A stretch of DNA of 64,000 bases from Pseudomonas fluorescens (GTDB lineage Bacteria > Pseudomonadota > Gammaproteobacteria > Pseudomonadales > Pseudomonadaceae), in assembly GCF_001902145.1 (NCBI RefSeq), contig NZ_MRST01000019.1:204223-268222 (forward strand). Direction: 5' to 3'. Position numbers and translations under genes: made by a program. Below, in pieces: positions 8,143 to 16,089 of the stretch (the first letter of the stretch is position 1; every line of letters begins with the position of its first letter). The notes beneath the pieces were generated by a model that saw nothing but the letters and a program-made list of their open reading frames with translations, was not told the DNA's origin and searched no databases.

Positions 8143-8837
8143 TTACTCCTGTTTGACGCCAAGGCGAGTGATCGCGATGTCGTAGCGGCGCAATGCTTTT
8201 CCGGCGTCCCAGTCGAGGATCTCTGCCTCATTGACCGAGTAGATCAGCGGCACCACATCAAGGATCACTTCGATGTCGCGCTGCGAAAGAAGTCCGCCGG
8301 TTTGTTTAAAAAATCGTCGATGCGCTCCTGCAGCTCGGTCCAGTCGGGCACGGTCAAACCGGCCAGGTCGGGGATCATCAGGCCAGTGCAATGGGCAGTG
8401 ATGAACTCGGCGCGCTCTTTGTTGGTGGCGAGTTTTTTCATCACTTTGGTGGCGCGCAAGGCCGGCATTTCCAGGGGCAGCTCGGTCAGGGTTCGGCCGG
8501 CGGCTTGCAGGGGCAATAGCAGAGGGACAGGTTGGTCGTGGGTCGTCACGTCCTGTTCCTTCAGGAAGAACGAGGCCGGGCGCGTCGATATTTCGTGTAC
8601 GTACTGCGCAATGCTCACGTAGTCCGGGCGCTTGAGTTGGTCGAGCTCTTTTTCCGACAGGCCGGTGGCGAGTTTCGCCAGTTCGAAGAACTGGTCGTCC
8701 TCGTCATCACCGGCCCGGGCCAGCGCGTCTTTCTGCGCGGCGTAGAACAACGGTTTGAGTTGAACCTGCTCGATCATTGCACCGGTGTCGGCGGTGATCG
8801 GGGACAGCAGGATGTGCAACGGTGGCATCCAGGCCAT
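8143..8837 (-). CDS. tail assembly chaperone E' (-1 frameshift product of E)
   Basis: Translation starts at 8837 as for gpE, slips -1 on the heptamer T TTA AAC at 8310-8304 and continues in the second frame to 8143. The product would be 231 residues: the first 178 of E plus a 53-residue tail that begins QTGGLLSQRDIEVILDVVP and ends RLGVKQE. The extension frame has no good start of its own. The frame phase fits X XXY YYZ exactly. P2-like phages make E and E' this way, and the long form is thought to recruit the tape measure. The slip itself is inferred from sequence. Confidence 0.82.
8265..8837 (-). CDS. tail assembly chaperone E (duplicated chaperone domain)
   Basis: The 190-residue protein starts at the ATG at 8837 (AAGGAA 7 bases upstream) and is about twice the length of P2 gpE. 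It appears to contain two copies of the same fold. Residues 20-91 end with LKRPDYVSIAQYVHEISTRPASFF. Residues 114-184 end with LTVPDWTELQERIDDFLNKPADFF. The two share spacing, aromatic and RP/KP-A-FF positions. Each copy resembles the Mu gp41-like tail assembly chaperone family. It binds nascent tape measure and supports tube polymerisation. The -1 slippery site lies in its last codons. Confidence 0.82.
   Translation of the reverse strand: MAWMPPLHILLSPITADTGAMIEQVQLKPLFYAAQKDALARAGDDEDDQFFELAKLATGLSEKELDQLKRPDYVSIAQYVHEISTRPASFFLKEQDVTTHDQPVPLLLPLQAAGRTLTELPLEMPALRATKVMKKLATNKERAEFITAHCTGLMIPDLAGLTVPDWTELQERIDDFLNKPADFFRSATSK
8304..8310 (-). promoter_or_regulatory. -1 programmed frameshift heptamer TTTAAAC
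   Basis: On the coding strand the codons read TTT TTA AAC, giving the classic slippery heptamer T TTA AAC in the correct phase near the end of gpE. The -1 frame downstream stays open to 8143. Confidence 0.85.
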
Positions 8838-8899
8838 GGGGAGTTCCTTGTTGAGCGGTGTTGAAAAGTGCGAAAAATCTAAACCTGAGCACGGCCCCT

Positions 8900-8984
8900 G
8901 TGGGAGCTGGCTTGCCTGCGATAGCATCCACTCGATGCTCCAGGGATACCGAGTCGCCTGCATCGCAGGCAAGCCAGCTCCCAC
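8900..8984. repeat. REP doublet (REPIN) inside the tailocin operon
   Basis: GTGGGAGCTGGCTTGCCTGC and its inverted partner flank a short spacer between the tube gene and gpE. It is the GTGGGAGC subtype and can form a long hairpin in the tail mRNA. Confidence 0.85.
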
Positions 8985-9017
8985 CTTGACCGTGCTCGCT
9001 TCAGATTGCGCTGGCCC

Positions 9018-9524
9018 TTAAGGCATCAGTACGGCGCGGCGCGCATCGCCAAGAATGTCGACGCCGTTGAGCACGAACTTCTGGGTACGAACATCGATGT
9101 CGATCACCGAAATACCATTTTCCAGACGGTTGTAGGTACGGCAGGACAGCTCCAGCGTGGTGGTGGCCTTGTCGCCCATTTTCAGCTTCGCCTCCTCCAG
9201 GGATTTGAGCTTGCCGCCCACGGTGTGGTAGGTGAAGTAGGTCTTGCCGTCTTGATCCTGGCCGGCTTCACGCACGTTCAGCAAAATGTCGTCGCCCGTG
9301 CGCACGCCCAGGGCCAGCATGATTTCCGGGCCGGCACCTTGCAACACCAGCTTGGCATTGAGCACCTTGCCGCTCTTGGCCATTTCCTCGGCAATAAAGC
9401 GCCCGCCGGACATGGCTTCCATGTCGAACTCGATCTTCGGCGGGGTGAACTCTTCCACGGTTGCGGACAACGGCAGGCCTTGAAGGGTGGCCGCAATGGC
9501 CTGTCTGACTCGGTTGGTAAACAT
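9018..9524 (-). CDS. tail tube protein (FII family)
   Basis: The 168-residue protein matches the P2 FII major tube family. These form the rigid inner tube driven through the cell envelope on sheath contraction. Recognisable segments are MFTNRVRQAIAATLQGLPL at the start, FDMEAMSGGRFIAEEMAKSGKVLNAKLVLQGAGPEI in the middle and TTTLELSCRTYNRLENG near the end. It begins at the last base of the sheath gene, the usual sheath-tube order of contractile tails. Confidence 0.95.
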   Translation of the reverse strand: MFTNRVRQAIAATLQGLPLSATVEEFTPPKIEFDMEAMSGGRFIAEEMAKSGKVLNAKLVLQGAGPEIMLALGVRTGDDILLNVREAGQDQDGKTYFTYHTVGGKLKSLEEAKLKMGDKATTTLELSCRTYNRLENGISVIDIDVRTQKFVLNGVDILGDARRAVLMP

Positions 9525-10690
9525 TAGAGAACGTCCTCCAGGAACTGCTCGATGATTTCATCGCGGGCGTTGAGTTGATAAACCATGTGTTCGTTCGGCG
9601 CGTAGCGGCCGTAGTCGATGACGATGAACCAGGTGCCGTTCTTGTACTTCTCGACGCTGTTCAGTTCCGGGTGCAGGTACACGCTGCCGCCGGGGATGGT
9701 TTCGTCGGCCACCAGGGTTTGCAGCCAGTCGTTGATGCGCTTGACCTCCTGGTCCATGAAGGACTTGGTGAGGTTCTTGGCCATGGCTTTCTGGCCGGCC
9801 TTGACCAGCTTGCGGCTGATGGCATCTTCAAGGCCCACGTAGCTGATGAATTTGCCGGTGATGGAGCGGTTACCCAGCAACGAGAAACCGCCGAGGATGG
9901 TGCGAGCGTAGTAGCTCACGCCGTAGCGGTTGAGCAGGTCGCCTTCGGTGGAGGTGTCGAGGATGTTGTACTCGACCACGCGGGAAACGTCCTCGGCGAA
10001 GGTCACCTGATTACCTGGGCTTTCCCACTGCTTGACCTTGGCCAATGCGGCGATGGCCAACGAGGATGGCGACAGGAATACATTCTTCTTCGCAGCCTTG
10101 GAGTACACCGACGGCATGTTGTGCACCAGCAGGCAACGGTCGAAGCCCAGGTCTGCACCGCCCAGTTCGCCGCTGTAGGTCACTTGGTCGGCAACGGAAG
10201 CGTCCTTGCCATCCAGTACCACACGGGCCTTGATGCGCTTGCCGAAGGAGGCGAACTCACCGGCCACGGCCTTGGTGCCGGTAAAGCCTGGAGCGCCGAT
10301 GATGGTCAGGTCTTCCGGGACGCTGCTCAGGGCGGCCAGGCCCAGCTTGCGACCGGTGACCGGGTCGTTGCCGCCGATCACATTGTTGATCGTATCGGAC
10401 GGGGTGGCGCCTTCTTCGACGATCACGACATAGACCGGCACTTTCACCACTTTGAGGATCTGGTACACCGCCTGGAACAAGGTGCCCGACTCAGTGCCGG
10501 TAGGGTCCAGCAGCGCCTGGGTGGTGAAGCTGTTGATGCGAAACGGCGCGTTTTTCGGGATCGACGCATGGGCGTTCGGCGCGGTGCCGACCAGGCCGAT
10601 GACGTTATCGCCAAGGCCACCCATGGCCTCGGGAGATTCAGTGGCATTTACAGTGATGCCGTTGTGCTCGAAGTTCAGGACTTCTGCCAT
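9524..10690 (-). CDS. contractile tail sheath protein (FI family)
   Basis: The 388-residue protein is a P2 FI/R-pyocin type sheath subunit. Its presence makes this tail contractile, hence R-type rather than F-type. Typical pieces are the N-terminal GITVNATESPEAMGGLGDNVIGLVGTAP, LTIIGAPGFTGTKAVAGEFASFGKRIKARVVLDG in the middle and the C-terminal STEGDLLNRYGVSYYARTILGGFSLLGNRS. Sheath subunits shorten around the tube to drive puncture. It is co-transcribed with the small upstream gene and the tube. Confidence 0.96.
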   Translation of the reverse strand: MAEVLNFEHNGITVNATESPEAMGGLGDNVIGLVGTAPNAHASIPKNAPFRINSFTTQALLDPTGTESGTLFQAVYQILKVVKVPVYVVIVEEGATPSDTINNVIGGNDPVTGRKLGLAALSSVPEDLTIIGAPGFTGTKAVAGEFASFGKRIKARVVLDGKDASVADQVTYSGELGGADLGFDRCLLVHNMPSVYSKAAKKNVFLSPSSLAIAALAKVKQWESPGNQVTFAEDVSRVVEYNILDTSTEGDLLNRYGVSYYARTILGGFSLLGNRSITGKFISYVGLEDAISRKLVKAGQKAMAKNLTKSFMDQEVKRINDWLQTLVADETIPGGSVYLHPELNSVEKYKNGTWFIVIDYGRYAPNEHMVYQLNARDEIIEQFLEDVL

Positions 10691-10692
10691 GG

Positions 10693-10866
10693 TTATTCAG
10701 CCTTCTTGGGGGTGGAGTTGAGGACGCTGGTCAGTTCCAGACGGCCAGCGGTGCGCAGGGCGGATGCTTCGACGTCGAGCAGCTCCAGTTCCTCGCCGGC
10801 GGTGGACCAATGGCCGTTGCCGATGGGGAATGGGATGAGGACGGTGTAGGTTTGGCGGGTGGGCAT
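10693..10866 (-). CDS. small tailocin protein (57 aa) before the sheath
   Basis: A 57-codon frame encodes MPTRQTYTVLIPFPIGNG, an acidic ELELLDVEASALRTAGRLEL segment and a lysine-rich end. GGAG lies 10 bases before the ATG. It stops 2 bp before the sheath start, so it is probably translationally linked to it. Short genes of this kind sit before the sheath in pseudomonad tailocins. I know no assigned function. Confidence 0.7.
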   Translation of the reverse strand: MPTRQTYTVLIPFPIGNGHWSTAGEELELLDVEASALRTAGRLELTSVLNSTPKKAE

Positions 10867-10893
10867 GGGTGGAAATCTCCGGGGGGGAAATTC

Positions 10894-10917
10894 AAAAGCC
10901 CCTGCGGGAGGGGCTTT
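10894..10917. terminator. GC-rich hairpin between fibre module and sheath genes
   Basis: AAAGCCCCTGCGGGAGGGGCTTT forms a strong stem between the fibre assembly gene and the 57-codon gene. Its T-tract is short on both strands, so it may attenuate rather than stop transcription. Confidence 0.6.
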
Positions 10918-10926
10918 GGGGAGGCG

Positions 10927-10947
10927 AAAAAAAACCGCTTTCGCGGT
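10927..10947 (-). terminator. intrinsic terminator after the tail fibre module
   Basis: On the minus strand ACCGCGAAAGCGGT is followed by eight T. It lies directly after the fibre chaperone gene, so transcription of sheath and later genes needs readthrough, antitermination or a local promoter. Confidence 0.75.
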
Positions 10948-10953
10948 AATCAG

Positions 10954-11190
10954 TTATTTGAGGAAATCGGGTTTGGATGGCCAGAGCACTACGTCCGGAT
11001 CTTCTCCCTGATCTGGAATATCACGCAGCTTTTGACGATACTCAGCGAATATGAGCTTATTGGTTTCGAGCATCGGATAGTCTGGCATTGCAGCATAATC
11101 ACTCGCCGACAAATCTTGATCCCTTGCCTTACGGATCATTTCCCACTTGATAATCGGATGAAGTTCAGCAGGTACAAATAGCGGTTTCAT
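10954..11190 (-). CDS. tail fibre assembly chaperone-like protein
   Basis: The 78-residue protein ends EYRQKLRDIPDQGEDPDVVLWPSKPDF. The YRQxLRDIP-Q-DP...WPxKP pattern marks the phage tail assembly chaperone family that folds or attaches tail fibres. It directly follows the fibre gene, as expected for a cognate pair. Its base composition is markedly more AT-rich than the tail genes around it, as is the fibre's. It is shorter than most family members, with only a brief N-terminal part. Confidence 0.8.
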   Translation of the reverse strand: MKPLFVPAELHPIIKWEMIRKARDQDLSASDYAAMPDYPMLETNKLIFAEYRQKLRDIPDQGEDPDVVLWPSKPDFLK

Positions 11191-11199
11191 ATTTTCTCC

Positions 11200-11994
11200 T
11201 CAGCCTAGAGCCAACATCGTTCCCCAATCACCTGGGTTGGTTACAACGCCTGTGCAAGCCCCTGCCAGCATCACCTCAACAACGCCTGTGGATGAGGTGC
11301 GCATCGGATGCAGATGGTAATAACTTCCAAACAGTTCTGTAGGAGAAATAACACTGGAACACCAGCGCCATTTGCCTTTTTCAACGCCATTACTCCATGC
11401 TCCAGACACGTTACCTTCCAAAAGACGCACGAAGGCGCCTACCGTCAGGTAGGAGTTCTGCGGTACTGCACCAGAGCCATTCGCGAGCGCCATATCGACC
11501 GTGTATGGGAACGCAAGCCAAGGACTAACGTCTGACACCGACCACTTCATTTGCCACAGATATACAAACGTGCGCCAATAATCGCTCGCCCTGATTTCAA
11601 AGCTTGGATATTGTTCACGCACATCTGCCTGCACCTGAAGCATGAAATCCACATCAGCTTGCGGGCGTCCGGCCGCTTGAGAAGCAGGAGTGATAGTTCG
11701 CAGCTTAGTGGGCGTCACTTCAGCATGAATCCCCCAATTTTCAATCAATGTTCCGTCAGCGTTGGGGGAAAGATTGAAGTTTTTGGTGACCGCCAACCTT
11801 GGGAGTCTATTTTTCAACTCCGCCAATTGTGCGTCATACGCCAAGCGGGCATCAGCTATCGCCTTGTCAATTTCTCCGACTTTTCCGGTAATAACGTTAG
11901 TTAAGTTGTTTGCCGCACTAACGACGGCAGCAAGTTGCTGTTCAGTACTCAAATGGATGCTCCTAAACGCCTGATGAGCGTCATGTGAAATCAA
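11200..11994 (-). CDS. tail fibre C-terminal / receptor-binding protein
   Basis: The 264-residue protein has a helical N-terminus (LSTEQQLAAVVSAANNLTNVITGKVGEIDKAIADARLAYDAQLAELKNRLP, predicted coiled coil). A Trp/Tyr-rich C-terminus follows (DYWRTFVYLWQMKWSVSDV, KWRWCSSVIS, LFGSYYHLHPMR). That layout suits a short fibre with a receptor-binding tip. It lies between the fibre-attachment protein and the fibre chaperone. Composition is AT-rich compared with the tailocin core, which suggests the fibre module was exchanged and would set the target range. No enzyme motif is seen. Confidence 0.7.
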   Translation of the reverse strand: MISHDAHQAFRSIHLSTEQQLAAVVSAANNLTNVITGKVGEIDKAIADARLAYDAQLAELKNRLPRLAVTKNFNLSPNADGTLIENWGIHAEVTPTKLRTITPASQAAGRPQADVDFMLQVQADVREQYPSFEIRASDYWRTFVYLWQMKWSVSDVSPWLAFPYTVDMALANGSGAVPQNSYLTVGAFVRLLEGNVSGAWSNGVEKGKWRWCSSVISPTELFGSYYHLHPMRTSSTGVVEVMLAGACTGVVTNPGDWGTMLALG

Positions 11995-12006
11995 TTAAAA
12001 AACGCC

Positions 12007-12537
12007 CTATTTCTTTTCGACTTCCATCACCCGAAATAGAACCCCTACACCGCGTGCCATATTGTCTATGCTCGCGGCCGATAAGGCCGCAATTTCATCA
12101 GTCAATAGCACATTCAAATTGTCACTCCCCACCACAATCGTCACGCTATCCGCCGGCAACGGCGAAACATCCAGCGTAAACTTCTGCAGCACCCGCGCCG
12201 CCGCCGCTTTATACGTCAGCAACTTCCCCGCCACGGAATACACCGCCAGCAAGGTGCCGCTGGCGAGGTAAAAACCGAACTCGCCAATCTCATACTCACC
12301 GTCGCCATCAAACAGCGCGGCCATCCTGAGTTGGCGCTCGCCCAGGTCTTCGTAATCGACGATGGCCACCCGTTGGCGCTCGTCACGCAAGGCAACTTCG
12401 CTGCCGTCGGGGTTGTAGCGGCCGGTACCGGCGCCGATGTGGGTGATTTCGCCTTTGAGGCCCTGGTTCTTTGCCTGCAGCACTTCATCCAAACCTTTGG
12501 AGGTGAAGCGCACCAGGCGCGTGATTTCATCTGTCAT
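12007..12537 (-). CDS. tail-collar fibre protein (N-terminal attachment family)
   Basis: The 176-residue protein matches the phage tail-collar fibre family: MTDEITRLVRFTSKGLDEVLQAKNQGLKGEITHIGAGTGRY, then VAIVDYEDLGERQLRMAALFDGDGEYEIGEFGFYLASGTLLAVYS. In many phages this is only the N-terminal part of one long fibre; here it stops at 176 residues and the distal fibre is a separate gene, so the fibre is split. It overlaps gpI by 4 bp. It should anchor the fibre to the baseplate. Confidence 0.85.
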   Translation of the reverse strand: MTDEITRLVRFTSKGLDEVLQAKNQGLKGEITHIGAGTGRYNPDGSEVALRDERQRVAIVDYEDLGERQLRMAALFDGDGEYEIGEFGFYLASGTLLAVYSVAGKLLTYKAAAARVLQKFTLDVSPLPADSVTIVVGSDNLNVLLTDEIAALSAASIDNMARGVGVLFRVMEVEKK

Positions 12538-13172
12538 GGCTGCGCCCTGAGGTCGTAGTCGTTAATGGTGTAGTGCTGGGCAACCCCGGCACTGTTTAGC
12601 CGAGCCACCAGCGCCAATTCCGGCAACGCACCGTTCAGGTAGAACTCGCCGTCGCTTAAAGGCGCGTCGAGCACTTGCGTGAGCGCGAGCTGGCCTTCGG
12701 TTTCATGCACGATGGTAATCGTCGCCTGGTCGCGTTCACTTTTCGCCGCGTTGATACGCCGGATCAGCCGGTTGTGATCACCGCTGGACCAACTGCGCCC
12801 GATGATCGCCTGCACGTCGAAGGTGTAAGGCACGCCCAGCGGACGTTGCTGGTACCAGGCACTGATATTGGGCGTGAAGCCCAATGACTCCACCGCATGA
12901 CTCAGCGCCTTGGGTGTGCCGGCCTGGCGCTGGATCTGCCAGGACAAGGCCACGGTCAGGCGTTTTTCCGCCTCGCTGGCTTCGGCATCCCATTCGCTGA
13001 CGCCACGGTCGGCGGCCAGGTAAGGCAGGAATTCGCTGGGGGTGTGCTGCGGGTTCATCAGTGCCGGAAACGGCGGGGTGACGCGCTCAAGCAATGTGCC
13101 GAAGCCCAGGTCCAACGCCTTTTCCAGCGGTGAGCTGTTGGCGGGCAGCAAACTCGCTTTGGGTTCACTCAT
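12534..13172 (-). CDS. baseplate/tail protein I (gpI)
   Basis: The 212-residue protein is a P2 gpI family baseplate wedge component. Motifs include LLPANSSPLEKALDLGFGTLLE, LPYLAADRGVSEWD and HAVESLGFTPNISAWYQQ. The ATG at 13172 is chosen because it overlaps the gpJ stop as ATGA; the frame extends further only into gpJ. Confidence 0.93.
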   Translation of the reverse strand: MSEPKASLLPANSSPLEKALDLGFGTLLERVTPPFPALMNPQHTPSEFLPYLAADRGVSEWDAEASEAEKRLTVALSWQIQRQAGTPKALSHAVESLGFTPNISAWYQQRPLGVPYTFDVQAIIGRSWSSGDHNRLIRRINAAKSERDQATITIVHETEGQLALTQVLDAPLSDGEFYLNGALPELALVARLNSAGVAQHYTINDYDLRAQP

Positions 13173-14164
13173 AGCGTGCGCACCTCCACCTCGACGCCCG
13201 TGCAATACGGGGCCTGGAACGCGGTGCTGACAATCGGCGCCAGCGGTTCGAGGATTTGCAGTTGCGCAGCGCCGGCACTGTGGATGGCGTAGTCGATCCA
13301 GCTGGGGTCCACTCGCCCTTCCAGGCGGTGGCAGGACTCTGCGTAATCTTGCAGCAGTTTCTGCGCCGCCACTTGGGTCAGCCCCGAGTCCGGGCCGGCG
13401 TTGATCTTGGCCACCACGCGAATTTTGTAGGGCTGAATCTGTGCGCCCTGGACGCTGACCAGGTCGGTTTCAGGCCGTACATCCGGCCGTGCGAAATGGC
13501 GTCGTACACCGTCAAGCAAGTCGGCAGACGGCGTACCGTCGCCCTCGCGGGAAAGCACGGTGACCATGACTTCACCCGGTGCGGTGCGCCGGGCGTTGCC
13601 GTCCTTGACCTGGGCTGCATAGCCGTCCGGGTCGAAGGTGTAGGTGACCGTCACCACACCCGGCGTCGCGCTCTGTACTTTCACCGCCGGGCGCTCGCCA
13701 AGGGTGAACACTTCGCGGCGATACTGCATGCGCGAGCCCGCTGCCGGAGCATGGGGCGCCAGGTAGTAACGCAGGCGAGCGTCGTCGTCGCTTTCCAAAG
13801 TGGGCGGCACCGGCGGGAACGCCGCAGGGTCGCCAGGGTCGAGCACTTGGCGTTCCAGGCCCATATCGGCCAGGCGCGCATCCAGGTTGCTGCCGGTTGC
13901 CCACCACGCCAGCATCTGCTTGATGCGCGCATTGTATTTGCGCTCATGGGTTTGCAGGCGCACGCAGAAGGCTTCCAGGGCCAGGGTCAGCAGTTCGCTT
14001 TCGTTGTCGAGGCTGACCTGGAGTTTGGCTGCGCTTTGCGGCGCGCGGGTGGCGACATAGTCGATGACAAACGCTTTGAATTCGGCCAGCAACGGCTCGA
14101 ACTCATCGACCTTGATGATGGCCGGTTCCGCCAGTTGGTTCTGGCCGGGGATCAGCATGCTCAT
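13169..14164 (-). CDS. baseplate protein J (gpJ)
   Basis: The 331-residue protein belongs to the P2 gpJ/Mu gp47 baseplate wedge family. It has MLIPGQNQLAEPAIIKVDEFEPLLAEFKAFV at the N-terminus, ARIKQMLAWWATGSNLDARLADMGLERQ in the middle and DPSWIDYAIHSAGAAQLQI near the end. ATGA overlaps on both sides show a W-J-I translation chain. Its length matches the family. Confidence 0.95.
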   Translation of the reverse strand: MSMLIPGQNQLAEPAIIKVDEFEPLLAEFKAFVIDYVATRAPQSAAKLQVSLDNESELLTLALEAFCVRLQTHERKYNARIKQMLAWWATGSNLDARLADMGLERQVLDPGDPAAFPPVPPTLESDDDARLRYYLAPHAPAAGSRMQYRREVFTLGERPAVKVQSATPGVVTVTYTFDPDGYAAQVKDGNARRTAPGEVMVTVLSREGDGTPSADLLDGVRRHFARPDVRPETDLVSVQGAQIQPYKIRVVAKINAGPDSGLTQVAAQKLLQDYAESCHRLEGRVDPSWIDYAIHSAGAAQLQILEPLAPIVSTAFQAPYCTGVEVEVRTL

Positions 14165-14493
14165 GTCACGACCTCGAAGGATTGTTGGCGGTTTTTCCAG
14201 GTGCCGGCGAACCGCAGCAGCAGGCCGGCGCCTTGGCGAGTGGCGACGATGACCTGGGGGTCGAAGTCGCCGATACCGTTATGGGTGTTGTAGAAGGCCT
14301 GTGCAGCGTGGCTTTGGGCGAGGATCAACAGGTCATCGCCGAGGTTCTGGCCGAGCAACTGCGGAATCAGCGAGCCGTACAGCGGGCGTTTTTGCCGAGT
14401 GCCCACGGGGGTGGTCAGCGCTCGGGTGGCACGCTGCACGAATTGCAGCCAGTCATCGACGGCTGCCCCGGTGTTCCTATCGATTCCGATCAT
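14161..14493 (-). CDS. baseplate protein W (gpW/gp25 family)
   Basis: The 110-residue protein matches the gp25 lysozyme-like baseplate family, which primes sheath polymerisation. It starts MIGIDRNTGAAVDDWLQFVQRATRALTTPVGTR, where the TP-GTR motif is typical, and has LYGSLIPQLLGQN. It lies between V and J as in P2. Confidence 0.94.
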   Translation of the reverse strand: MIGIDRNTGAAVDDWLQFVQRATRALTTPVGTRQKRPLYGSLIPQLLGQNLGDDLLILAQSHAAQAFYNTHNGIGDFDPQVIVATRQGAGLLLRFAGTWKNRQQSFEVVT

Positions 14494-14502
14494 GGGGTGT
14501 CC

Positions 14503-15114
14503 TTATCGGGGGCTGATGACGCGTCCTTGATGGTCCACCACCGGGCCGCTGAAGTGCGCGCCGCCGGCATCCAGCAACAGGCTGGTACCGCCGATTTTCA
14601 GGGTGATGCCCTGGGCGTTGAGGGTCAGGCTGGTGGCACCGACCTTGGCCTCGACCTGCTCGCGGGAACCGCTGAAGGTGGTCGGGCCATTGACCCAGTT
14701 GAAGGTGTGGCTGGCGTCGTCGTAGTCGCTTTGGGTGCCGTCTTGATGGCGACGCCGGGTGAGCGTTGCCACGCTGGAGACCGGCGGGAAGCGATCACTG
14801 TTGAGCCCGAACAGCGCCACAGACTGCACCCCGCCCTCCCCCCCGCCGTAGTTGAGCAGCAGGCATTGCTCACCCACCGTGGGAATGCGGGTTTCCGTTT
14901 GCGCACCGGCGCTGGGGTTGAAAAAACGGATCGCCGGGGTGAGCAAGTCACCATGGCTGACCTTGCAGGTGTTGCTGGCTGCATCGACCTGCTGGCAAAT
15001 GCCGATCCGACAAAAGCTTTCGGCGCGGCGGTAGAGGTCTTCGAGCTGGGACTCCATCTCGGCCAAGCGTTCGACGATCGGCCCCAATTGCATGCGTAAT
15101 AGCGCGTCGAACAT
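14503..15114 (-). CDS. baseplate assembly / spike protein V (gpV)
   Basis: The 203-residue protein matches the phage baseplate V family, the membrane-piercing spike. It has an N-terminal coiled coil (VERLAEMESQLEDLYRRAESF), an OB-fold region (VGEQCLLLNYGGGEGGVQSVALFGLNSDRFPP) and a C-terminal beta-helix-like part (SLTLNAQGITLKIGGTSLLLDAGGAHFSGPVVDHQG). The iron-binding HxH tip motif of P2 gpV is not obvious. It is preceded by the Gp37-like gene with a 3-bp gap. Confidence 0.93.
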   Translation of the reverse strand: MFDALLRMQLGPIVERLAEMESQLEDLYRRAESFCRIGICQQVDAASNTCKVSHGDLLTPAIRFFNPSAGAQTETRIPTVGEQCLLLNYGGGEGGVQSVALFGLNSDRFPPVSSVATLTRRRHQDGTQSDYDDASHTFNWVNGPTTFSGSREQVEAKVGATSLTLNAQGITLKIGGTSLLLDAGGAHFSGPVVDHQGRVISPR

Positions 15115-15117
15115 GGG

Positions 15118-15633
15118 CTACTCCGCCAGTGGTTTGTATTGGGCCGGGTCGTCGATGTTCGAGACCTCCCAGGTGCAGGCAAACAGCGGCTGACCTGTGG
15201 GATCTTCGAGTAACGCCGGCCCCAGATAGAGGGTTTGAGTGAAGGAAACCGTCCAGGTGTCGTAGTCCGCATCCAGGGTGCTGCGCACAGCCGGAGCGGC
15301 GACGATATTGGCGGGCAAATCACACTGTGCCTGGGGCAGGTTCCAACGGTTATCCAACACCAGGTCCATCAGTTGGCTGGCCAGGTCGCAGGCATCGAAC
15401 GGCAATGCACCGGGAGCGACCATGGCCCTGAGTGAAATGCTCAGCACGTGGGCCTTGCGCCCTTCGCGAGAGCGAATGCCCGGGCCATTGCCTTCGACCG
15501 TGACCTGCACACCGGTTTTTTCTGCGTCGCCCTGGAAGTCCTGATGACTGCCGACCTTGAGGTCCGGGAAGGCTGCATGCAGCGCAGCGCCCACGGCCTG
15601 GGGCAGTTGGGATGGCTTTTCGATAAGCGTCAT
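15118..15633 (-). CDS. phage protein, possible Gp37-like tail terminator
   Basis: The 171-residue protein reads MTLIEKPSQLPQAVGAALHAAFPDLKVGSHQDFQGDAEKTGVQVTVEG at the start and TWTVSFTQTLYLGPALLED later. The length, the 'predict termini - insert strand - FTQTLYLG' pattern and the position before gpV suggest a Gp37/tail-terminator-like protein. The family assignment is tentative. It could also be an uncharacterised baseplate-associated protein. Confidence 0.55.
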   Translation of the reverse strand: MTLIEKPSQLPQAVGAALHAAFPDLKVGSHQDFQGDAEKTGVQVTVEGNGPGIRSREGRKAHVLSISLRAMVAPGALPFDACDLASQLMDLVLDNRWNLPQAQCDLPANIVAAPAVRSTLDADYDTWTVSFTQTLYLGPALLEDPTGQPLFACTWEVSNIDDPAQYKPLAE

Positions 15634-15656
15634 TTTAAATAGCGTCCTTGCAACAA

Positions 15657-15995
15657 TTACTGCGGGTCCTGGCGGGAGCCTTGGTTTATCCCGATGCGCT
15701 TGGCCGCCCAGCGCTCATACAGGCCGATAGCCACGTCGGCACCGGCCATGGCGGTCAGGCAACCGATGGCGCCGGCGGTCCAGATCGACATGCCGGCGGC
15801 GTAGCACAGCATCAAAGCCGAAACCCCGCAAACCATGCATGCGCCGGAACGCAGGGCCAGGCGGCGGATCAGCGACCAACCGCGAGCCCCCTCCTTGTCG
15901 GCCCGCCACATCTCACCGGATACACCGCCGATCACTGCCAATACGATGACCAGCCAGATAGGCATCTCCGCTAACGCTTGCTGTTCATTTGTCAT
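15657..15995 (-). CDS. holin
   Basis: The 112-residue protein has three hydrophobic helices (about residues 12-30, 50-70 and 72-93) and a charged C-terminus, matching the LydA-type phage holin family (MPIWLVIVLAVIGGVSGEMWRADKEG, then AAGMSIWTAGAIGCLTAMAG). It permeabilises the inner membrane to release endolysin. The ATG at 15995 follows CAGGAGG. It is the first structural gene of the tailocin transcript, far from the endolysin at the other end, as in R-pyocin clusters. Confidence 0.85.
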   Translation of the reverse strand: MTNEQQALAEMPIWLVIVLAVIGGVSGEMWRADKEGARGWSLIRRLALRSGACMVCGVSALMLCYAAGMSIWTAGAIGCLTAMAGADVAIGLYERWAAKRIGINQGSRQDPQ

Positions 15996-16064
15996 GTCAC
16001 GCCTCCTGGCTGAGCAATAAATAGTCCGTATTTCATTTACAAATGCTTGATAGGTAGGCATTCC

Positions 16065-16089
16065 AAAAAGCCCGGTCGCCCGGGCTTTT
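16065..16089 (-). terminator. intrinsic terminator in the tailocin leader
   Basis: On the minus strand AAAAGCCCGG-GCGA-CCGGGCTTTTT gives a 10-bp stem, a tetraloop and five T. It lies about 70 bp before the holin start, between the promoter region and all tail genes. Confidence 0.85.

Noticed and set aside
8143..8391. independent 82-codon gene after gpE
   Set aside because: Its start region is an out-of-frame copy of gpE codons; the -1 frameshift explains the frame better.
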